Assembly (NCBI RefSeq): GCF_003265705.1
Contig: NW_020312817.1
Location: 53,386,794 to 53,450,793 of the forward strand
Source of the DNA: Callorhinus ursinus
Taxonomy: Eukaryota; Chordata; Mammalia; Carnivora; Otariidae
Direction: 5' to 3'
Length of the DNA: 64,000 nucleotides
This document shows, piece after piece, positions 53,865 through 63,125 of the stretch. Position 1 is the first letter of the stretch; each line of letters begins with the position of its first letter. Both the position numbers and the translations under genes were made by a program. The notes under the pieces were generated by a model that did no database searches, was not told the DNA's origin, and worked only from the letters and a program-made list of their open reading frames with translations.

Positions 53865-53995
53865 GAATGAGCCTGTGGTTCCCCATTGGATAAATGCATA
53901 TAATAATACTTGCCTCACAGGACTGTCATGAGGATGCAATTAGATGATGCATGTGAAAGTGCTTGGCACAGAGCTGAATCTCAGTAGTGCTATTT
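53865..53995 (+). mobile_element. MIR SINE, sense
   Basis: 'taaatgcatataataatacttgcctcacaggactgtcatgaggatgcaattagatgatgcatgtgaaagtgcttggcacag' is the MIR 3' half in clear order. Confidence 0.85.
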
Positions 53996-54730
53996 TTGGA
54001 TGTGTCCTAAACAGATGTGCTATAAAGTGGCTGGAAGATGTGAAGGTCTGATGGAGAATAGGCCATGTAGCGTTATATTGTGTTTATGTTTCTTTACCTT
54101 ATATTCACATTATATTTGTGTTCTTACTAGAGCAGTTACTCAGACTGCTGTCCTGATCGATGGTGCTTCTGTGGTCATTGACTTGATCTCTTGAGCTCTA
54201 GAGGCCAGTTTTATCTGGACATATGTGCCTCTTCTTGTCACCATGAGGACTCAGGCCTTGATAAACTTCTCATAAGGATGGTTAATTGAGCTTATTATTA
54301 TAGTTCACTGTCACTCCCTTGCTTCCTGGATGTTTATGTGTGTATCATGTGTCTATGCTGCCATTAAACACAAGCATAATTATTAACTTACACATTTTTT
54401 AAGTAGGATTCTGTTAAGGACTGATGCTTCTTTTATGGTTGAGTGGGGGTGTCAGTCGTTGTGTATTGTGTATTTTCTGAATAGAAAGGAGTTTTCTGTT
54501 TTGATCCCAGCAAATCACTGGAGGGAAAGGTTGGGCTAGAGTTGGGTCCAGAGGGGCCTAGGAGAGTGCGTGGGGCTCTCTCAAGGCCATCACCACTCTT
54601 TTGTTCATGCTTAGTACTGCCATCAGACCAGACAAGCACTGGTCCACCTCACTGCCCTGACTGTGCTGGAGGGGTGCAGACATTTTCCAGGAAATTAGCC
54701 AGTCAGAATTATGGTATGCGTAGAAACAAA
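53996..54730. other. No gene seen; single-copy DNA
   Basis: Short frames on both strands overlap; no recognised element. Confidence 0.4.
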
Positions 54731-54921
54731 ATTTTTTGAAGCGTTTTATTTATTTGAGGTGGGGGAGGGGCAAAGGGAGAGGGAGAGGGAATCTCAAGCA
54801 GACTCCTTGCTGAGCATGGAGCCTGACATAGGACTCGAACTCAGGACCCTGAGATCATGACCTGATCCGAAATCAGGAGTTGAATTTGAATGCTCAACCA
54901 ACTGAGTCACCCAGGCTCCTC
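54731..54921 (-). mobile_element. Can-SINE (older subtype), antisense
   Basis: Older body with GAACTCAGGACCCTGAGATC and a small extra 'gaatttgaatgctcaacc' near the head. No target duplication detectable. Confidence 0.88.
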
Positions 54922-54976
54922 CCTAAACAGAGAAATAAATTAATGCAAAGTATCTATGACAAACAAAATATCAGAC

Positions 54977-55073
54977 TTTTAAATAAAGACAGGATCAGTA
55001 ACAGTGTTGTGCCCAGCCATTTTGGAGCCTGAGGCAAAAGGAAAATAAATACGGATCCTGTCTTTATTTAAAA
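54977..55073. repeat. Perfect 20-bp inverted repeat with 57-nt loop
   Basis: TTTTAAATAAAGACAGGATC (54977-54996) has its exact reverse complement at 55054-55073. In copy B of the surrounding repeat the corresponding arms are not complementary to this degree. Confidence 0.95.
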
Positions 55074-55085
55074 TTGAAATTTGGA

Positions 55086-55279
55086 GGGGCGCCTGGGTGG
55101 CTCAGTCATTAAGTGTCTGCCTTCGGCTCAGGTCATGATCCCAGGGTCCTGGGATCGAGCCCCGCATTGGGCTCCCTGCTCAGCGGGAAGCCTGCTTCTC
55201 CCTCTCCCACTCCCCCTGCTTGTGTTCCCTCTCTCGCTGTGTCTCTCTCTGTCAAATAAATAAATAAAATCTTTAAAAA
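55086..55279 (+). mobile_element. Can-SINE, sense, inside ancient repeat copy A
   Basis: Target duplication AAAATTGAAATTTGGA at 55070-55085 and 55280-55295. A third, partial copy (AAAATTGAAATTTG, 55298-55311) shows that the site already held a short tandem repeat. Confidence 0.97.
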
Positions 55280-55679
55280 AAAATTGAAATTTGGAAAAAA
55301 ATTGAAATTTGTTCATGAATTTTTTGCATTGATGTTCATTTACAAAATATGTTAATATTTTATTTACTTTGATTACTGAGTTTTTTGGCACTCCCTTAAA
55401 TTTTGTGTCCATACAGATACCTCATTCCCCACACCCTATTCCCAGCCCTGGTTTTACATCAAAAGCAGAGCAGATTTTCTCCACATGTAATTTAGTACAT
55501 TGGTTGGTGCTGGTGCGCTCCCAGTCCTTTTTGAAGAGACTTACCTTCTTAACACACCTCCCCAGGTTTGGAGGGCAGGTTTTTCTAAAAAAAAAAAAGT
55601 TGTTCTTTAAAAACAACTAAAAGTGTGTGTTTTTATAACTTAAGAAAGATAATATATGGTCATTATAAAAAATTTGGAA

Positions 55680-56061
55680 GAGTGCTTGGGTGGCTCAGTT
55701 GGTTAAGTGTCTGACTTTTGTTTTCAGCTCAGGTCATGATCCCAGGGTCGTGGGATGGAGCCCTGCGTTAGGCTCTGCGCTCAGTGGGGAGTTTGCTTGA
55801 GGATTCTCTCTGTCCCTCTCCTTCTGCCCCCCCAAAATGAATAAATCTTTTTTTTTTAAGATTTTATTTATTTGTCAGAGAGACAGAGAGAGAGAACGCG
55901 CACAAGCAGGGGGAGCAGCAGGCAGAGGGAGAAGCAGGCTCCCCGCTGAGCAAGGAGCCCGATGTGGGACTTGATCCCAGGACCCTGGGACCATGACCTG
56001 AGGCGAAGGCAGACGCTTAACTGACTGAGCCACCCAGGCATCCCTGAATAAATAAATCTTT
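55680..56061 (+). mobile_element. Can-SINE (older subtype), sense, split by another SINE
   Basis: Older body (GTGCTTGGGTGGCTCAGTTG, GGGATGGAGCCCTGCGTTAG) reaching AAAATGAATAAATC before the insert. The tail resumes as AAATAAATCTTTAAA. Outer target copies AAAAAATTTGGAA (55667-55679) and AAAAAATTTTGGAA (56062-56075). Confidence 0.92.
55851..56044 (-). mobile_element. Can-SINE, antisense, inserted in the tail of another SINE
   Basis: Complete younger-type body. TGAATAAAT stands at 55838-55846 and again at 56045-56053. Confidence 0.94.
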
Positions 56062-56094
56062 AAAAAATTTTGGAAAATAGAGAAAAGGATAAGG

Positions 56095-56340
56095 AAGAAA
56101 CCAATCATCTATGATCCCATCATCCCTAGGCTATCCAGTCTTCGAAAGTTTTTGCATGTTTTAATCATAACATTTTGTTGTATTTTCTTCTAGTCTTCTT
56201 GCTACACATATGCATTTTCACATAATTGTGTTCTTAACAAGGCTAGAGCTTGTTTTTTTAATATGCTATCTTGAGCACATTTTAGTATTTTAAAAATCTT
56301 AAATATTTTAATAGCTATACATCCCTCTCCTCAACTTTAT
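56095..56340 (-). mobile_element. L1 LINE 3' piece, antisense (tentative)
   Basis: 'tatgatcccatcatccctaggctatcc' followed by 'tagtcttcttgctacacatatgc' and 'tttttaatatgctatcttgagcacatttt' resembles the reversed old-L1 3' end seen better at 13385. Strongly diverged. Confidence 0.45.
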
Positions 56341-56713
56341 AGCCTTAACGATAGTACTGGATACTTGGGTCAAATTGTCCTCCTCTTCTTCCAGATTGGG
56401 TGGGATCCTCTGTTCTTCAGACCTACTTCCCTTCCTTGTTTGGCATAAACCTCTTAGAGCCCTATGACATCTTGGTTTTTGCCTAGTGCCTTGTCCAGGC
56501 TCTTGAGAGAGTGAGCACTGTCTTAATCAAGCTTTAGATATTTTTTTCCATAGGCTCTGCACTGACCCCGTAGCTTCTTTCTTCAACCCTTTGTTGAGGG
56601 CTAGAAGGTTCTTATTATCGCAAGAACCACTTTTCTCCCTAACTTATATTTCTCTGTTCTCTTGGGGTTGGTACTCATTTGTTACCAGTCTAGTTGATGA
56701 GCTTATACTCATT
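56341..56713. other. No gene seen
   Basis: Single-copy DNA with no recognised repeat. Confidence 0.4.
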
Positions 56714-56727
56714 TGGTATCTGGGCTG

Positions 56728-56884
56728 CTTTTTTTGTCAGGGAGAGAGAGAGCACACAGGCACAGGGAGAAGCCGACTCCCCTCAGAGCAGGGAGCCCAA
56801 TGCAGGATTCCATTCCAGGACTCTGGGGTCATGACCTGAGCCGAAGGCAGATACTTAACTGACTTGAGCCACCCAAGGCATCCC
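56728..56884 (-). mobile_element. Can-SINE, antisense, tail-poor
   Basis: Perfect 14-bp target duplication TGGTATCTGGGCTG (56714-56727 and 56885-56898). The A-rich tail is reduced to TTTTTTT and the AAATAAA motif is missing. Confidence 0.95.
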
Positions 56885-56898
56885 TGGTATCTGGGCTG

Positions 56899-57284
56899 TT
56901 AATACTTGATCTCAGTTTCAGTGAAATTTGGTTTCTTTATGTTTGTTTGGTGCCTGAGTCAAGTCTGATTTCTGCTGTGTCCAAGAGGGCTTGGGAGTAG
57001 GCCATCTCTGGAGCTTTACTGCGTCACTGTAGTTGCCACAGAAAGCGAGAAACAGACTCCACCATTCTGTGTCTCTTCCTTTTGCTCAGCCCCCACTCCC
57101 TTTAGAGTCGCTCACTGAGTTTCTGTGCCCCCCACCCCCACAGGTGTGTCTTGACCTCTTAAGTCTGCCAGGGAGTAGAATGCAAGGACAGTATGGACAC
57201 CAGTGCCTGGGCAGGTTTCTCTCCAGTGCAGACAGCAGTTTCACATAGAGCCAAGACTAGAATGAGGTGCTTACCTCAAGTGCA
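56899..57284. other. No gene seen
   Basis: Single-copy DNA; the 71-codon frame at 57033-57248 has no features. Confidence 0.4.
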
Positions 57285-57850
57285 GAATTTAAGGAGCACC
57301 CTAAAACTCAGTAATCAACCTTAATAATATTTTTATGCAATATTTAAAAAATAAAAATGAATGTAAAAAACCACGATGAACAAAATATCAGAGTTTAAAA
57401 TACAGGATCAGTTTGGGGAGCCTCAACTCTTGATTTCAGCTCAGGTCATGATCTCAGGGTCATGAGATGGAGCCCCGTGTCAGGTTCCATGCTGGGCCTG
57501 GAGCCTGCTTACAGTTCTTTCTCCCTCTCTGTCTACCCGCCGCCCGGCCCCGCCCCCCCCCCAGCCTCTTGCTCGTGCTCTCTCTAAGAAACAAAAAGAT
57601 AAAATACGGGATCAGTTTAACATTGCTGTGTCCAGCCATACTGCAGCCCGATTCAAAAGGAAAAATCCGTAATACTGACTTTGTCTTTTTGTGCCTATGG
57701 CATGTGCCTCACTCTGCTCATCCTAGTCCCGACCCTGATTGTACAGCAGAGCAGAGGGAGTTTTCCCCACACGTAATTCAGTGCATTGGTCGGTGCTGGT
57801 GTATGCCTGATCCTTTTGGAGACTTAACAGCCTCCCTGGGTTTGCCCATG
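57285..57850 (+). repeat. Unclassified ancient repeat, copy B, split by a SINE
   Basis: Partner of 54945-55585, about 2.35 kb downstream in the same orientation. It retains about 100 bp more at its left end ('gcagaatttaaggagcaccctaaaactcagtaatcaacc'). It is interrupted by a SINE at a different point, so the two copies existed before either SINE. The 161-codon frame at 57467-57952 crosses SINE and repeat and is chance. Confidence 0.75.
57415..57599 (+). mobile_element. Can-SINE (older subtype), sense, inside ancient repeat copy B
   Basis: Target copies of 19 bp, TAAAATACAGGATCAGTTT (57396-57414) and the same with one change (57600-57618). The 5' head is truncated: it starts at GGGGAGCCTCAACTC. 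Confidence 0.93.
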
Positions 57851-58605
57851 CCTGAGCTCTTTTTTCACTTGGTACGAAAGATTCCACCCTGTCTGCTTTC
57901 TCTGCTTCCTCTCATTGGAGAGCTAAGTCATCTTCTTTATGATTTCTTTTGATAATCCTGGGTAAAAATGATCTTCCTGGCTTTACCAGATAATGACTGT
58001 TCTGGGTGCTGAGGATTCCCCCACTCCTTGACTCTGATCTGTGAGCCCAACAAAGGTTATGATGCAGACCATGTTCCCCTGTTCAAATTCCTTATGACTG
58101 TCCTTTCCCAAATAGATTTTGACCATTTTCTGCCATAGATCTTTGTGTATGATTGCAGATTCTATTTTAATGTAAATCTAGTCTGTAACTGAAAAATTCT
58201 CACTCTTCAAGTGCAGTTTTTAATACTCTCTTTTAACATTCTGTTCTGGGCACTTTTTGTTAAAGGAGCCTGTATCGGTTAAAATTATTAAAGCCTAGAT
58301 TGTATCAGAGCTCATGTATTCTATAATCATACTGGTACAAGGTTTCTTAGGGTCATCAGGGTCAAGGAACAGAACTTTAATTCAAATTAGATTAAGTAAA
58401 AAGGAATCTATTGGATAAATATAGTGGAACCTTCCAGAACCCAACAGTAAGAAGTGAAGCTGAATTTTGTGACTGTTGGAAAGTTTTCAGATGGCTCTTT
58501 TGTCTATACCTCTCCCCTTGGAGCCACATAGCCTTGCATTGCAGCTTCTTCCAAGCGTCTGCTCCATTTTCCTGCCCCCCCCCTTTTTTTGACAGAACTT
58601 TTTTT
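57851..58605. other. No gene seen; single-copy DNA
   Basis: No recognised element. A CCCCCCCCC/TTTTTTT boundary lies at 58575-58591. Confidence 0.4.
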
Positions 58606-58790
58606 TTTTAATTGAAGGATAGCTGACACACAGTGTTACATTAGTTCAACAGAGTGATTCACCAAGTCTATACATTATGCTAGGCTGACCACAAGTGTGG
58701 TTAACATCTATCACCATATAGCACTGTTGACTGTATTCCCTATATTGTATCTTTTATCCCCACAACTTCCTCATTCCATGACTGGAAGCC
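58606..58790 (-). mobile_element. L1 LINE 3' UTR, antisense
   Basis: 'attgaaggatagctgacacacagtgttacattagttcaacagagtgattcacc' and 'caccatatagcactgttgactgtattccctatattgtatc' match the reversed L1 3' UTR also seen at 9330. Confidence 0.88.
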
Positions 58791-58964
58791 ATTTTCTTGC
58801 CTCAGGCTCTCAAGGGAGAGTGTGCATCAGCTGCCCACTCCTGGACCAGTTCAGTTCAGCTAGGAGAAGGAGGTCACTTGATACAACACATCTAATCTTA
58901 TTTCAGCATGGGGTGAAGAGTATGGTAAACTAGACCACTGTGTTTCTCATGATGTGTAATAATA

Positions 58965-59345
58965 AAGTAAAATCTCTGTCCTCTGAAAGAATAGTCCTAG
59001 TGAGACAGACTAGTATGCAGGCAGGTAGGATATAATCAGGGTAAGAAAATAATGTGGGGATGGGCATTCTTTGAGGTGAAAGTTCACAGAGGAGTTCTGG
59101 TTTGAGCTACACTTGTATTTAGAGCCACAGGTTTACTAACGAAACAGAAGACAGGTATTCCAGATAGAGAATATAAGGAGAAAGCATGGAGGCATTAGCG
59201 GATGCTGTCCAGACAGCTCAGTTCACTGTGGGCTGCAGATTATGATGGGCCTTGTATACCACGTTAAGACGAGGATTTTGATCTTATAGCTGGTTGAGAG
59301 CTAGCAGAGAATTGTAAGCACAGAAACAACATTATTGGATTTGCT
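58965..59345 (-). mobile_element. L2 LINE, antisense
   Basis: Reversed L2 order: 'gttcacagaggagttctggtttgagc', 'acaggtattccagatagagaatataaggagaaagcatggagg', 'gatgggccttgtataccacgttaagacgaggattttgatc'. Confidence 0.7.
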
Positions 59346-60004
59346 ATTTGTGAGACATCTGTTCATCATCTATCATGTACCAAGCACTGTGGTAGCCCTG
59401 AGGATTCCAAGAGGAATAAGAAGTTCTTGACATTTTAATTTTCTTTGGTGACCCAGAGTGCCCCACCTGGAAAACAATGTAGAATGTTGTCTCTATGATT
59501 TCATAGTATTCAGAGTCCTTAAGCTGGTGTTTAATGATGACATTCAAGTATCATAAAGTATAAATAGTACGCTTTATCTAAAAAAAAAAAACCCCTTTGT
59601 AAAGTATCATATAGTATGTCATAAAATATAACATAACAAGCATTATTTCTACCAAGGCAGAAAAGAGTGGCTCCCTCTTGGCCTCAGCCTATCTACTGAA
59701 GAGATCAACATATCACAGATAATCACAACACATCGTGATAAGTGTGACAATAAAGGGAATGGCCAAATGTGTGGTAATATGAAAGCCTGGAGGTGATTGT
59801 CAGGAAAAGGGAGGACCTCACAGAGGAGGTGAACTTTTATCGAGCACAAGATTGGGACAGGATATTCTAGGCAAAGGAAATAGCACATGTGGACCTCCTT
59901 CCCGGGGTTAGAGGGGCAGAAAGGTTCAAGTTCTGAAAGCTTGGTGGTGGAGGAGGTGGGAGCATTGGGAGCTGGGGGGGGAGCAGGGCTGTCTTTAAAT
60001 TATA
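59346..60004 (-). mobile_element. L2 LINE 3' end, antisense
   Basis: A second reversed L2 3' end: 'catgtaccaagcactgtggtagccctgaggattccaag', 'gtcaggaaaagggaggacctcacagaggaggtgaac', 'gacaggatattctaggcaaaggaaatagcacatg'. It directly abuts the previous piece. Confidence 0.65.
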
Positions 60005-60452
60005 AAGGGTCTAGAGCTGTCATACATTGTTGGTGGGAGTATAAAATGATATAAGCACTTTGGGAAAAGGTCCAGCAGTTTCTTATAAAACCAAATATAC
60101 ACCTATTTGGTGGCCCAGCACTTACACTCTTGGGTATTAGTTATTTACCCAAGAGAAATATTTATTTTATGATACAAAAGACTTGTACAAGAATGCATGT
60201 AGAGCTTCCTCTATAATAGCTCCAAATCTGAAATAACTCAGTGTCTCTCTGTAAAAGAAAGGATAAACAGGTTAGCAATAAGAGTAATATACTGTTGGGG
60301 CGCCTGGGTGGCTCAGTCGTTAAGCGTCTGCCTTTGGCTCAGGTCGTGATCCCGGGGTCCTGGGATCGAGCCCCGCATCGGGCTCTCTGCCCCGCGGGAG
60401 GCCTGCTTCTCCCTCTCCCTCTCCCCCTGCTTGTTTTGTGTTCCTTCTCTTG

Positions 60453-60489
<37 letters not shown>

Positions 60490-60840
60490 AAATAAATAAA
60501 TAATCTTAAAAAAATAAAAAAGTAATATACTGTTACACTCAACAATAGAAGCTATTATGGTGAGTGAAAGATCCTTACACACAAAAAAAGCCTGCACTGT
60601 ACGATTCCATTTATGTGACGTTCTAAAGCCCGCAAACCCAGCAATCGATGAAAAGTCAAAACAGTGGTTGTCTCTCGGGGGGTACAAAGATGGGGTTGTC
60701 TGGAAAGGGGTATGAGGGAATTTTCTGAGGATGGAAAGGTCTGATATTTTGGTAGGGGTCTGGGTTACATTGAGTGTGTGTATTTATCAAAACTCATCCA
60801 ATAATAAACTTAAGATTTGTACATTTCATTGTAAATAGAT
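60005..60840 (+). mobile_element. L1 LINE 3' end, sense, split by a SINE
   Basis: 'catacattgttggtgggagtataaaatgatataagcactttgggaaaaggtccagcagtttcttataaaacc', 'cagcacttacactcttgggtatt', then after the SINE 'gtacgattccatttatgtgacg' and 'aactcatccaataataaacttaagatttgtac'. Sense L1 ORF2 end and 3' UTR. Confidence 0.88.
60297..60520 (+). mobile_element. Can-SINE, sense, inserted in L1
   Basis: Perfect 14-bp target duplication AGTAATATACTGTT (60283-60296 and 60521-60534). The (CT)n part is expanded to about 38 bp (60449-60486). Confidence 0.97.
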
Positions 60841-60899
60841 TTTATTTCTACCCTCCTTCCCTCCCCCAAAAAAGAATCATGAACTCTGGACACAAGTTA

Positions 60900-61140
60900 A
60901 AGATATGCATGCTAAAGAATTTAGGATGAAGGGCACTGAGGTCTCCACCTTACTTGGAAATGGGTCAAAATAAGACAAGTTTGTATTTGCATAGATGGAT
61001 GATATATACGTGATAAAACAAGTATACCAAATGTTAACATTGTAGACTCTAGGTGGTGGGTGTGTGGCTATTTGAAGTATGATCCTCTCAACTTTACTGT
61101 GTGTTTGAAATTTTTCATAGTAAAATGGAAGATATAAAGG
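60900..61140 (+). mobile_element. L1 LINE 3' end, sense, second copy
   Basis: 'gtataccaaatgttaacattgtagactctaggtggtgggtgtgtggctatttg' ending 'actgtgtgtttgaaatttttcatagtaaaatgga' is an old L1 3' terminus. Confidence 0.75.
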
Positions 61141-61430
61141 TTCTTACATACCGCTGTGTAAGGAATTTGGTCTTTATTCTGGGGAACTAATGAACGCTTT
61201 TAAGAGGAGTTATTAGATATGAGTTTTAGAAGAGAAAGAGATTCAAGGCACAGAAACTGAGGACTCTATTTTAGTTTTCCTGGTAAGAAAAGAGGAGAGT
61301 GTGAAGAAGCCCCAGGGATGGAGTAGAGAGGATGGATCCTGGAGAAGTTTAAGGGATAGAATTGTTAAGACTCAGTGAAATCAACTTGATGATGGCCGCT
61401 GTTGGGCGGGGAAGGAAACAGTGAGCTGGT
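61141..61430 (-). mobile_element. L2 LINE fragment, antisense
   Basis: 'gaatttggtctttattctggggaactaatgaacgcttttaagaggag' reads as the reversed L2 RT-end segment. Diverged. Confidence 0.5.
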
Positions 61431-62204
61431 GCACAAGTCCAGGGGGAGGGACCACACCTAGGGGATGGCATATGGCAGTGATGGGTCATAGATCCAGAAA
61501 TCCTGAACCTCGGACAAAAGGCTTTAGCGTGAAGTGAAGGTGGAATGCTCTAGAATTACATTTGGGAGCTGAGAGCATGTCAGCCATCTTTTGCCTTTGC
61601 CAAAACCCCAGTTCTCCTTTGGAGAGTGTGGACCAGCAACACACACCAAGGCTTGGTGGAAATGATTAGAGCCAGAGCTTGGATGTCTGCAGTTGGGGTT
61701 TGACGGAGCTGACCTCAGCCGCTCTGTTTGCACACCACTTATCAGAAGATTGCTGGCACCAGTGGCTTAGGGAAAGTGAGACAGTTCAGGCCCAAGAGGC
61801 TCTCCACTTGTTCAGGGGAGGGATGATGCAGGATGGAGCATGGGGGTGTTTGATTTCCTTTCCTTCTCAGCTGAAGAGGGTTTTCATTTCCAGCTCAAGG
61901 GTTATTTTTAAAAGAAGGGATGGTGCATAGAGGAAGTGTCAGTGTGTGACAGCACAGAGATTTCTGTACAGCTCTCCACAGTGCCGCACCATGAGCATGC
62001 TGCCCACGTAACTGTCCTGTCTGGCGCTCGTCTCACAACGCCCTCAGTTGTGCGAGGCTGAGCACTCAGGGCTTTTCTTTATAGGGGTCGACTACCTTTT
62101 CCCCAGGGGACCTTTTCTCAAAATGTGTCCCTTCTATCCCAAACTAGAGTTTAATCTTCTGAAAGCCTGGGACCGTGTCGTGTTTTCTGTTGTTTAGGTT
62201 TTTT
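61431..62204. other. No gene seen; single-copy DNA
   Basis: No element recognised. The 61679-61930 frame carries no domain. Confidence 0.4.
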
Positions 62205-62830
62205 TTTCGGGGTGGGGGGGTGTCCATTATGGTGCTAGGCAGACACATTGTATAACAAACACTGAGTACGTTTTATGCATTGTGCACAGCACTGGGTGAC
62301 AGAGGCCACGGTGAGTCAGGCATTGCCCCTGATCGTGTGCAGTTTATGGGGTTCAGGGGAAGAAGGCATCAAACCAGGAATTACCCACCTAAGTATTTAA
62401 TTATACTCCTGATATGTCCCAAAGGAAAAGTAGAGGGTGCTGTGTGTAACAAGGGATTTAACGTAAGTCAGAAGAAGGGGGTGGGACCAGGGGCAATCAC
62501 GGAAGCCTCATCCAAGTAACAGCCTGAAACCCGAAGGATGCTTAGTAGGAGCTGGTCAGGCCAAGAGTGCATGGGGCAAAGGCAGTAGCATGCCCAGAAA
62601 TCTTTAGGGAGGGTGGAGCCTAAGTAACACTGAGGAAGAAAGAAGGCAATTGGGGCTGGACCAGAGTGTGTATGAGTGAGATCACATCCCATCATGTGGG
62701 GCCTTGCAGGCCGTAGCCAGCGTTTGGAGTTCTGTTCACAGTGGGGCAGCAAGCCACTGAGGAGCTCCACACAGCTGATGATACTCACTTTGCGTTTTTA
62801 GAAGATCATCACCCTGCCTGTAGTAGAGAG
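62205..62830 (-). mobile_element. L2 LINE 3' half, antisense
   Basis: From 'cactgagtacgttttatgcattgtgcacagcactgg' through 'aagagtgcatggggcaaaggcagtagcatgcc' to 'gatcacatcccatcatgtggggccttgcaggccgtagccagcgtttggagttctgttcacagtggggcagcaagcc' and 'tttagaagatcatcaccctgcctg', all in reversed L2 order. Confidence 0.75.
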
Positions 62831-63079
62831 AACAGAAAATGGCTCAGCCTGACTCAGGGAAGCTGCTCAGTGGATTTAAGTGAACAAAGAACGTGCCCTA
62901 CTGATGTCTCTTACCCTTTCTCTCTCCTTTGTCCAATAGCTAACCCCATGGGAACGGGACAGCGAAGGTGGGGCTGGGGAGCTCGGGGAGGTCTCTCTCT
63001 TGCTTGGCCTTCACTATTGACAGACACGGCCCCGCGTGCTCTGGTTCTGGGTGCAGTACTTCTCCACACACCTCTGGGG

Positions 63080-63125
<46 letters not shown>

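Larger units (their letters stand above)
54945..55585 (+). repeat. Unclassified ancient repeat, copy A, split by a SINE
   Basis: It shares with 57285-57850, in the same order, ACAAAATATCAGA, ACAGGATCAGT, GTGCCCAGCCAT, GCCTGAGGCAAAAGG and, after its SINE, 'cagccctggttttacatcaaaagcagagcagattttctccacatgtaatttagtacattggttggtgctgg'. Its dispersed, non-coding character suggests a DNA-transposon-like relic; the family is not known to me. Confidence 0.75.

Noticed and set aside
57467..57952. 161-codon sense frame
   Set aside because: It starts inside a truncated SINE and continues into an unrelated ancient repeat whose other copy does not keep the frame.
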